Below, in pieces: positions 1-6,165 of a stretch of 7,805 nucleotides of DNA (position 1 is its first letter; the number at the start of each line of letters is the position of its first letter). The stretch lies in NCBI GenBank assembly GCA_036745245.1, contig DAIOGN010000138.1, positions 1-7,805 on the forward strand, in the 5' to 3' direction. The DNA is from DAIOGN01 sp036745245. Its GTDB lineage: Bacteria; Zixibacteria; MSB-5A5; JAUVRN01. The position numbers and the translations under genes are program-made. The notes beneath the pieces are model-generated. The model searched no databases, was not told where the DNA came from, and worked only from the letters and a program-made list of their open reading frames with translations.

Positions 1-1480
1 CCTCGATGGGGTCGGCCAGCATGGTCCAGCCGGTGACGCTGCGCCCGAACAGGTTGCGGCCGATGAGCACGACGCGACCGCCCACGTTCATGTACTCGGT
101 GAGCACCGACTCGTACTCGCGGATCTGGTTGTCCATGTCGAGCGGTAACTGCATGTCTTCGTCGTACATCACCAGGGCCTTGTACGTGCCCAGGACATCG
201 CGGTCGGGCAGCGGCACGTAGCAGTCGGCGCAGGTGTACGTCTGGCGGTACCACACGTCGGCCGGCTTCACGAACGAGTAGCCCTGATTGGAGAACAGGT
301 TCTCGTAGATGAGACGGAGCGTATCGGGCGTGAGCGAGTCGGCGCGCGGCTCACGGAAGGCATAGCTGCCCGCGTTGAGCAGCTGGCCGTTGAGCCAGTC
401 GGTGGCGTCCATGAGCAGGAAGTTCCGCACGAACGTGGGCTCCACCACCTGGAATCGCGCGATCGCAGGCGAGGCGTCGGCCACAAAGGCGTCGTCGCGC
501 GCCCTCACTTCGAACACGTACCAGCCCGACCGCAGGTTGAAAAAGGTGAAGCGGTCTTCGTCGGTCCATTCCACGCGGGGCGTGCCGAGGTTGTCGTTGG
601 TGCGGAGCATTCTGCCCGAGTCGGGCAGAGCCGTGTTCTTGTCGGGGAACGGCCCGTAGAGCACCCAGTTGAACTCGAACGGCGGCTGCTCATCGGGGAA
701 ATCGATCGAGTCGGAGCCCGACCAGCCCACCGTGATGCCGGGATACTTCGACGTGGACTGCGGCAGCGAGAAATACTTCCGCGGCCGTACCACGCGCTCC
801 GACTGGGTGTTGGGCTGGATCACCTCGATCGTGTCGAGGTCGATGTACGATTCCGGCGCGTGGTTCTGGCGGGAGTACCGGGCAAACTTGATGTCGGAGC
901 GCAGGCCCAGGTTGTCGATGGCGCGCACGAACAGGAACTGATCGACGGCCACCGACGTGTCGATGTCGGCGAACAGAAATACGTCCGCGCTGTGCACCAC
1001 GGGCGGATTCGGCGGCAGAAGCAGAATCCAGTCGAGCGAATCGGCGGCCGCCACGGACGCGGTGGATTTCCCCACGAACCGGAGCGGATCGACGGTGCCT
1101 GCGCCGTTTCGAACCGTGGGCATGCCCGCCGGATGAGGCGACAGGGAGTCGGACGGAATCACCGAGTATTCAAACGCGTCCACCCGGCCGTCTTCGTCGG
1201 TGCCGTACCAGTAGATCCTGGGGTTGGCCAGGTAGATGATGGTGTCGGTGACCGTGTTGTAGTCGTAGGTGGTGTCGATCGAGAGCACGATCGTGCCACC
1301 CGGATCCCAGGTGGTGTCGATGGCGACGATCCGGCTGTCGGACGACGGGGGGTAGTTCGTGACGAAGACCCGGGGCTGAATATTGTCGCGCTGCGTGCCC
1401 TCGTTCTTCTTGTACCCGCATCCGGCAAGGGCCAGAAGCACCGCCGCCGCTGCGAGCATTCTCCACACCATGTGCATCAT
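1..1480 (-). CDS. Multidomain outer-envelope lipoprotein, Ig/FN3-like modules plus Rossmann-like (GATase1-like) domain; 3' end outside window
   Basis: The frame is open from an ATG at 1480 to the window edge, giving 493 codons with the C-terminus missing. The N-terminus is a lipoprotein signal: hydrophobic stretch at residues 5-20, then lipobox LAGC with Cys21 as the lipidation site and no Asp at +2. Two beta-sandwich-like modules follow, each with a W-x-G-(T/S)-D signature (W91 to V100, with D95-E-D-G98; W253 to D257) and a later 'v-R-A-x-D' strand, typical of Ig/FN3-like repeats. From about residue 352 the pattern changes to an alpha/beta fold: 'FLLMD' at 354-358, 'ALVMYDED' at about 435-442 and 'NVGGRVVLIGRN' at 465-476. 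This resembles GATase1/ThuA-like domains seen in large lipoproteins of FCB-type bacteria. It is the last visible gene of the receptor/PorV cassette, 109 bp downstream of the PorV-family gene. GGGAGG 4 nt from ATG1480 and 7 nt from ATG1477 leaves those two starts open. Lipoprotein status is firm; the fold assignments are inferred and the function is unknown. Confidence 0.85.
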   Translation of the reverse strand, partial: MMHMVWRMLAAAAVLLALAGCGYKKNEGTQRDNIQPRVFVTNYPPSSDSRIVAIDTTWDPGGTIVLSIDTTYDYNTVTDTIIYLANPRIYWYGTDEDGRVDAFEYSVIPSDSLSPHPAGMPTVRNGAGTVDPLRFVGKSTASVAAADSLDWILLLPPNPPVVHSADVFLFADIDTSVAVDQFLFVRAIDNLGLRSDIKFARYSRQNHAPESYIDLDTIEVIQPNTQSERVVRPRKYFSLPQSTSKYPGITVGWSGSDSIDFPDEQPPFEFNWVLYGPFPDKNTALPDSGRMLRTNDNLGTPRVEWTDEDRFTFFNLRSGWYVFEVRARDDAFVADASPAIARFQVVEPTFVRNFLLMDATDWLNGQLLNAGSYAFREPRADSLTPDTLRLIYENLFSNQGYSFVKPADVWYRQTYTCADCYVPLPDRDVLGTYKALVMYDEDMQLPLDMDNQIREYESVLTEYMNVGGRVVLIGRNLFGRSVTGWTMLADPIE

Positions 1481-1484
1481 CCAA

Positions 1485-1490
1485 CCTCCC
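1485..1490 (-). promoter_or_regulatory. Shine-Dalgarno site of the lipoprotein gene
   Basis: The minus strand reads GGGAGG followed by TTGG and then ATGATG. The spacing is 4 nt to the first ATG and 7 nt to the second (1477), so initiation at either is plausible. The third in-frame ATG at 1471 is 13 nt away and less likely. Confidence 0.7.
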
Positions 1491-1589
1491 CGGCTCGTCT
1501 CGCGAACTGTCCGGTGGCTTCCGTCCCGAGGGTGACCGCCCGCACCTGCCCAGCGTGTATCCCGCGTGATTCGACGCGTGTCTGGGCCA

Positions 1590-2438
1590 TTAGAGACTGA
1601 GGGTCAAGCTCATGCGATGGTTGTCGCCGAGTATGCCGAATTCCTGGTACCCGTAGTCGAAGCGGAGATCACGATCTTCCCAGGGGATCCTGAAGCCCGC
1701 CCCGGCGGTGAGTCCGCCGATGTCGTAGTTGAACTTGCCTCCGTCGAGCATGCGGATGGAGGCGCCGAATTTGAAATTGATCGGCAGCGGGATATCGTCG
1801 CCCTGGAAATTCTCGTCCGACTCGTAGTTCACCGTGCCGTCGGGACCGAAGTTGGTGATCACCATCGAAATGGTGAACCCGCGGAAGCCTGTGTTATAGG
1901 AGGTGCCCACGTCGGCCGCCCACACCGTGCTGCGCGTTTCTTCGAGGCGTTCCGTGATGTACTTCAGAGTGCCGCCGAGAGAGAATCGGTCGGTGAGGTG
2001 ACGCCCGTAGCTCACCGTGGCTGCGAAATCCTGAGCGCCGAAGGTCACGCCCGACTCCCCGTAGGGATCCTCATAGGAGGTGCGCAAAATGCTGCCCGCG
2101 TCGAGTGCGTAGAGACCGATGCCGAAGTTTCCGCCGATGCCGCCGGCCGGAAAGGCGATCCCCGCGAACGCGTAGTCAATGTCGGCCACGTATTTGAGAT
2201 AGTCGAAGGTGATCTGGGTTCCGGACAGGCCGGTGAGACCGGCCGGATTGTAGTACACCGCCGACGCGTCGTCCACGCAGGCGATGAAGGCCTCGCCCAT
2301 GCCGATGGCGCGTGCCCCCACCCCGATCTCGAGGAACTGGTAGCCGGTGGTGGCCACCTTGGCCTGGCCGAACGCCAGACCCGGTGCCACCAGGCACGCC
2401 AGACCCGCGAAGAGCGCCGTCAACCGTTTAGTATGCAT
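1590..2438 (-). CDS. PorV/PorQ-family outer-membrane beta-barrel protein, apparently shortened
   Basis: This 282-residue protein has a Sec signal peptide (residues 1 to about 24, ending AFG before Gln25). It carries the family's N-terminal signature: GARAIGMGEAF at 41-51 and DDASAVYYNPAGL at 56-68, followed by alternating amphipathic strands typical of a barrel related to FadL/PorV. The end (GLTAGAGFRI, then FDYGY, then HRMSLTLSL) matches the family's closing strands. PorV and PorQ are type IX secretion components in Bacteroidota; relatives occur across FCB-type phyla without the rest of that system, and none of it is visible here. The gene lies 96 bp after the receptor and 109 bp before the lipoprotein, consistent with an operon. 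Near residues 231-235 the text jumps from 'FGASIRMLDGG' to 'KFNYDIGG'. In relatives I recall, about 40 residues lie between these elements, and members are usually nearer 320-350 residues. The family call is confident; the specific role is not. Confidence 0.88.
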   Translation of the reverse strand: MHTKRLTALFAGLACLVAPGLAFGQAKVATTGYQFLEIGVGARAIGMGEAFIACVDDASAVYYNPAGLTGLSGTQITFDYLKYVADIDYAFAGIAFPAGGIGGNFGIGLYALDAGSILRTSYEDPYGESGVTFGAQDFAATVSYGRHLTDRFSLGGTLKYITERLEETRSTVWAADVGTSYNTGFRGFTISMVITNFGPDGTVNYESDENFQGDDIPLPINFKFGASIRMLDGGKFNYDIGGLTAGAGFRIPWEDRDLRFDYGYQEFGILGDNHRMSLTLSL

Positions 2439-2445
2439 GCTCTCG

Positions 2446-2451
2446 TCTCCT
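2446..2451 (-). promoter_or_regulatory. Shine-Dalgarno site of the PorV/PorQ-family gene
   Basis: The minus strand reads AGGAGA, then 7 nt (CGAGAGC), then the ATG at 2438. It supports that start, which also leads straight into the signal peptide. I see no strong terminator hairpin in the 2439-2534 gap, which favours readthrough from the receptor gene. Confidence 0.75.
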
Positions 2452-2534
2452 GAATTCCGGACGGGCGGTCAGGACTGGCCATCCCCCGGGCGGACACCCA
2501 CACGAACCGTTTCTCACGGCGATATTCCCCTGCC

Positions 2535-5500
2535 TTAGAACCGCAGCGACACCCCCATGCGGATATTCCGCGTGGGGAGATAATAGTTGGGATCCTCGTC
2601 GTGGCGTACCCCGTCGGAGATCACGCCGCCCGTGTTCTGGCTGGTGTTGGGCCGGCCCGTCGAAGCGTACACCTCGTTGACGCTGTTCGAGTTGAACAGG
2701 TTCTGAACCCACAGTTCGAACGACCAGCGCGACCCGTAAATCGAGAAATTCTGGTAAAACCGCAGGTCCACAGTGGAGGCCGCCGGCTTGCGCAGCGAGT
2801 TGGTCTCGATCACCTGCCCGGGCAGAATTTCAGCATTTGGATTGTCGCGCGTGGGCGTGTACGGGAAGCCCGACGTGTACTGCCAGGTAATATTGGCGCC
2901 CCAGTTGTCGTGCAGCTTCAGGCCGAACAGGCGCGGGTGCTGGCCGTGCCCGATGCGCAGGTCGACGTTGAGCGTGAACTGGTGCCGCACGTCCCACTCG
3001 AGCGGGAATTCGTCGATCGGGATGAACCGCGAGGCGAACAGCAGTTCGTAGTTCTCGTTGGCCGACGACGCCTTGCCGTAGGCAAAGGCGTACTGGTAGT
3101 TGAAGAAGCCCGACACGTAGTTGCCGTACACCTTGTCGAGCTGCATCTCGAATCCACGCGACCGGGCGTAGTCGGAGTTCACGTACTGCACGCGCGCCAG
3201 GGGACCCGTCTCGCCGATCGTGGTGGACACCAGGTCGAAGTAGTCCTTGTAGAAGCCCGCGATGTCGAGGCGGTACTGGTCGGACAGAGCGTACTGCACG
3301 CCGAACTCGTACTGAATGGTCTTCTCGTAGCTCAGGTTGGCGTTGCCCACAGGGCCGCCCGCCGACGTGGCCTGCGTGGCCTGGCGGTACATGTACTGGA
3401 AGGTGGGCAGCTGGTAGAAGTGCCCGTAGTTGAAGTAAATCTTGGCTTTGTCGGTGATGGGGTAACTGAAGCCCACGCGCGGCGAGATGCGGTGCTGGGC
3501 GTTCGACACCGTCGTGGTGTCGGTGCCTGTGGTCTCACGCGAGAAATCATCGCCGGTCACATTGTCGGACTGCAGGAAGAAGTCCCAGCGGATGCCCAGG
3601 CGCGCGATCATCTGCCCGTACTCCATGAGATCCTGCAGGTACAACGCGCCCCGGATCGGTTCCTGCTGGTAGAAGTCGCGGCGCAGTCCGCGGTCGGGGT
3701 AGGGACCGCCGTCCGGCTCGCCGTCGTACGGTGCCCAGGGGCTCTCCAGCAGCGCCTTTTCCAGGTAGTTCCACTCCACCAGCACGCCGGTCTTGAGCTG
3801 GTGTTCGCGCTGCGCCTGCCAGGTAAAGTCGCCCTGGATCGTGGTGAGCCGGATGGCGCGTTCTTCGTACCAGGCCTGGTCCTGGTGCGTGTCGAGATCG
3901 AAGAAATTGTCGGACGGCGTGAACGCCCCGTTCTGGTCGAGGTCGACGAAGGGTTCGCCGTCGTCGTAGATGCCATTGGGGAAATCGTATCGGCCGTTGC
4001 GGTTGAGGTCGATGTAGGTGCCCGGAATGAACGTGGGAATGTCCTGCGGGCCGTCGTACACCGAATTGAAATTCAGATCCTGGTTCACCGTGGGATCGGT
4101 GGAGATAATGAAGCGGTCGATGCCTGCCTCGAAGACGCCGTTCTGGTTCACGTCGACGAACGGTTCGCCCGAATTGATGTCGCCGTCGGTGAAGGGCTCG
4201 GGCAGGTCTTCCTCGAACACGTCGCGGCGATCCTGGTCGTAGGTGCCGTTGTTGTTGCCGTCGATGAACGGCTCCTTGTCGTTCCAGCTGCCGTTGTTGT
4301 CGCGATCGGTGAACGGCTCGCCCTGGTCGAAATCAAGATTGCCGTTGTTGTTCCAGTCCCAGGTGAGGGAGTCGATCCCCGCCGCAAACCGGCCGTCGCC
4401 GTTCTTGTCGAGGAACTGGTCGCCGAACGTGTACTTGGGAGTGCCGTCGGTGTTGTAGTCTTCGAAGCTGTTCTCAAAGTCTTCCGCGGAATCCCACACG
4501 CCGTTCTTGTTGGCGTCGTTCGTACGGCTGAACTTGTCGACCTCGGTGTTCAGGAGGAACTGGTCGGGGTTCAGGCCCGATCCGGGCTGATTGGGGTCGC
4601 CCGGCCGCTCCACGTAGTCCTTATAGAACTGGGAGAGCTGGAGCTGGTAAAACGTGCTCTTGGAGAGGTTCTGGCTCCACTTGAGCGAGAGAAGCCGCGA
4701 ATTCTCATGCACGTCGGGAGCGGTATTGGGCGTGTACAGGTAGTCCCAGTCCCAGCCCGTAAAGTCGTCCCAGGCCCCCTGGTAGTTGAAATTCACGCGG
4801 ATCGACGGCGTGGCCTTGTAGGTGAGCTTGGCCTCGAGGTTGTAGCCGTTGACAAAGCGGTCGGATACGTTGAATCCCAGCACGTCGCGCGAACGGAACG
4901 CCTCGGGTTGCACGCCCGGGTCGATGAAGGCGTTGTAGTTGCGGTACGCGTCCTGCTTGGTTCCCGTAAACGACATATAGTATGACATCTTCCCGCGCAG
5001 GGCGCTCACGCCCAGGGAAGGCAGCACCTGGTTGGTGATGGGCTCGGGGCCGCCCAGGGCCACCTGCAACCGGTCGTAGTTGAACGAATACTCGTTGAGT
5101 GAACTCACGCGGAAATTGTCGGTGATGTAGCGGATCTCTCCGTCGGTGCCGGAGAGCGACCCTTCGCGCGTGGTGATGTTCACGATGGCGGACTGCGCGT
5201 TGCCGTACTCGGCGTCGAAGCCGCCCTTGATGATGTTCACTTCCTGAATCGACTGCGTGGCCACATTCAACGCCGCGTCCGATCCGCCTTCGCCGTCGAA
5301 GCCGCCGCGACCGCCCAACGGATCACGCACCGACACGCCGTCAACGATCGTGAGCACTTCGCCCGACCGTCCGCCGCGCACGTGCAGCTGGTCGCCCTGC
5401 TTCACGAAGCCCACTTCGAGGGCGAGCACCTCGTCCACCGTGGTGACCGGCAGAGTGGCGATGCGATCGGCCGACACACTGCGCTGCGTGCCCGCCGTAT

Positions 5501-5891
5501 TGAAATTGATCACGTTCGACGTGCCCACCACTTCGATGGTGTCGCCTTCCACCGCGCTCTCCTGGAGCATGAACTCCATGGTGGACGTCTGGTCGGCTCG
5601 CACTTCCACGCCCTGCTGCACCACCGTGGAGTACCCGACGTACTTCACCTGGACCGTGTAGGTGCCGGGCGAGATGTTGAGGATGGTGTAGTACCCATCG
5701 AGATCCGTTTGTGCGCCGAACGAGGTCCCCTCGATCAATATCGTGGCGGACATGATGGGATCGGCCGTTCGTGCATCGACCACCCGGCCGGAAATCTTGC
5801 CGGTGTTCCCCGCCCAGGCAGCCCCGGCCGCCAAAGCGCAGAGGCAAAAAGCTATGAGGTGTGTCGCAAATAAATCGCGCCGTCTCAACAT
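2535..5891 (-). CDS. TonB-dependent receptor, Oar/SusC-like, with calcium-loop repeat insertion
   Basis: The product has 1118 residues. Order: signal peptide 1-27 (basic MLRRR, hydrophobic core, AWA before Gly28); carboxypeptidase-regulatory-like beta-sandwich at about 31-110 (GKISGRV at 31-37, TDLDGYYTI at 62-70, PGTYTV at 75-80, YVGY at 84-87); plug at about 119-245 with VRGGR at 171-175, IVDGVSV at 182-188 and 'GGFDAEYGNAQSAIVNI'; then a large beta-barrel rich in aromatic alternating strands, ending in the C-terminal Phe expected for BAM-dependent insertion. Such receptors import, or less often help export, substrates across the outer membrane using TonB energy; the substrate is unknown. 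Residues 459-661 form an unusual acidic Asn/Asp/Gly array (listed separately). The frame stays open 65 codons upstream to a GTG at 6086, but ATG5891 is chosen because it has a strong Shine-Dalgarno and begins the signal peptide. It leads the PorV-family and lipoprotein genes. Confidence 0.93.
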   Translation of the reverse strand: MLRRRDLFATHLIAFCLCALAAGAAWAGNTGKISGRVVDARTADPIMSATILIEGTSFGAQTDLDGYYTILNISPGTYTVQVKYVGYSTVVQQGVEVRADQTSTMEFMLQESAVEGDTIEVVGTSNVINFNTAGTQRSVSADRIATLPVTTVDEVLALEVGFVKQGDQLHVRGGRSGEVLTIVDGVSVRDPLGGRGGFDGEGGSDAALNVATQSIQEVNIIKGGFDAEYGNAQSAIVNITTREGSLSGTDGEIRYITDNFRVSSLNEYSFNYDRLQVALGGPEPITNQVLPSLGVSALRGKMSYYMSFTGTKQDAYRNYNAFIDPGVQPEAFRSRDVLGFNVSDRFVNGYNLEAKLTYKATPSIRVNFNYQGAWDDFTGWDWDYLYTPNTAPDVHENSRLLSLKWSQNLSKSTFYQLQLSQFYKDYVERPGDPNQPGSGLNPDQFLLNTEVDKFSRTNDANKNGVWDSAEDFENSFEDYNTDGTPKYTFGDQFLDKNGDGRFAAGIDSLTWDWNNNGNLDFDQGEPFTDRDNNGSWNDKEPFIDGNNNGTYDQDRRDVFEEDLPEPFTDGDINSGEPFVDVNQNGVFEAGIDRFIISTDPTVNQDLNFNSVYDGPQDIPTFIPGTYIDLNRNGRYDFPNGIYDDGEPFVDLDQNGAFTPSDNFFDLDTHQDQAWYEERAIRLTTIQGDFTWQAQREHQLKTGVLVEWNYLEKALLESPWAPYDGEPDGGPYPDRGLRRDFYQQEPIRGALYLQDLMEYGQMIARLGIRWDFFLQSDNVTGDDFSRETTGTDTTTVSNAQHRISPRVGFSYPITDKAKIYFNYGHFYQLPTFQYMYRQATQATSAGGPVGNANLSYEKTIQYEFGVQYALSDQYRLDIAGFYKDYFDLVSTTIGETGPLARVQYVNSDYARSRGFEMQLDKVYGNYVSGFFNYQYAFAYGKASSANENYELLFASRFIPIDEFPLEWDVRHQFTLNVDLRIGHGQHPRLFGLKLHDNWGANITWQYTSGFPYTPTRDNPNAEILPGQVIETNSLRKPAASTVDLRFYQNFSIYGSRWSFELWVQNLFNSNSVNEVYASTGRPNTSQNTGGVISDGVRHDEDPNYYLPTRNIRMGVSLRF
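3909..4517 (-). repeat. Array of 11 EF-hand-like calcium-loop repeats within the receptor
   Basis: Receptor residues 459-661 hold eleven D-x-(N/D)-x-(N/D)-(G/S) motifs, starting at D459, 478, 495, 512, 529, 544, 569, 580, 605, 628 and 650. Several fit the 12-residue EF-hand loop completely, with an acidic residue at position 12: DANKNGVWDSAE, DRDNNGSWNDKE and DLDQNGAFTPSD. Spacing is exactly 17 residues (51 bp) for the steps 478-495-512-529, then irregular. A linker E-P-F-(T/I/V)-D occurs five times (starting at 525, 540, 565, 576 and 646). The array lies between two barrel-strand-like segments (YQLQLSQFYKDY upstream, RLTTIQGDFTWQ downstream), so it most likely forms an extracellular loop. 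Ca2+ binding is inferred from the motif; the spacing resembles thrombospondin-3 or dockerin-like repeats rather than paired helix-loop-helix EF-hands. Confidence 0.85.
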
Positions 5892-6163
5892 GGGACCTCT
5901 CCCTAACGCTGTCTTTCCGGGGATACTTATGTGCCCGACATCCCAGTGCGAGTGCAACCGACCGAGTCCGCCTTCGTATAAGCCTTCAGGGGTCGCCCGG
6001 TGGCGCACCCGGAGGGTACAGCGGGGATCGGCGGGGACGCGGTGGAGGGATCCTTCTTCATCATCCCTGTGTAACTTCCACCCCACGTTCGGTTAAACAC
6101 CCTCAAACCGAGGCAATTTGCGCCTCCCAGGGGCCTTAGTCAAGTTTAAATTGCCCCAGGCCC
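5892..6163 (-). other. Non-coding leader between the LipM-like gene and the receptor
   Basis: No convincing gene is seen in this stretch. On the minus strand it holds, in order: the interlocked inverted repeats at 6112-6165; a TTGACT (6143-6138) resembling a -35 box, but with only a poor -10 (CAAATT, 17 nt away); a 6-bp perfect hairpin at 6046-6068 (AGGGAT/ATCCCT, 11-nt loop GATGAAGAAGG); a bulged GC hairpin at about 5997-6012; and the receptor's Shine-Dalgarno. The receptor promoter probably lies here, but I cannot place it with confidence. If transcription starts near the TTGACT the receptor mRNA would have a leader of over 200 nt. Confidence 0.5.
5896..5904 (-). promoter_or_regulatory. Shine-Dalgarno site that fixes the receptor start
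   Basis: The minus strand reads AGGGAGAGG, then TCCC, then ATG at 5891. The purine run gives 4-7 nt spacing depending on register. It marks this ATG, rather than the upstream in-frame GTG at 6086, as the start. Confidence 0.75.
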
Positions 6164-6165
6164 CT
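6112..6165 (-). repeat. Two interlocked 8-bp inverted repeats (possible H-type pseudoknot or terminator) at the LipM stop codon
   Basis: Perfect pair 1 is AGGGGCCT/AGGCCCCT at 6129-6136 and 6158-6165. Perfect pair 2 is GGCAATTT/AAATTGCC at 6112-6119 and 6148-6155. Read along the minus-strand transcript the arms alternate 1-2-1'-2', which is pseudoknot order, with connecting segments of 2, 11 and 9 nt. The first arm overlaps the last two bases of the LipM stop codon. No U-tract follows, so it is not a classical intrinsic terminator. The function is unknown. Confidence 0.5.

Noticed and set aside
1566..2453. A 295-codon plus-strand open frame opposite the PorV/PorQ-family gene.
   Set aside because: The minus-strand frame has a signal peptide, family motifs and a Shine-Dalgarno; this frame has none of these.
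3909..4517. CRISPR array or other DNA-level direct-repeat locus.
   Set aside because: The repeats are degenerate at DNA level, keep reading frame and make sense only as protein loops; there are no unique spacers.
2601..4985. A 794-codon open frame on the plus strand opposite the receptor.
   Set aside because: It is the antisense mirror of the receptor: Val/Glu/Arg/Leu-rich, with no recognisable motif, signal or Shine-Dalgarno. Long antisense frames are expected opposite G+C-rich genes with biased third positions.
5927..6064. A 45-codon minus-strand leader ORF (ATG6064 to TAA5927) upstream of the receptor.
   Set aside because: No properly spaced Shine-Dalgarno and a Pro/Thr/Ser-rich translation without a regulatory-peptide feature; better read as untranslated leader.
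5892..6086. A 65-codon N-terminal extension of the receptor starting at GTG6086.
   Set aside because: It would bury the signal peptide inside the protein, and ATG5891 has its own strong Shine-Dalgarno.
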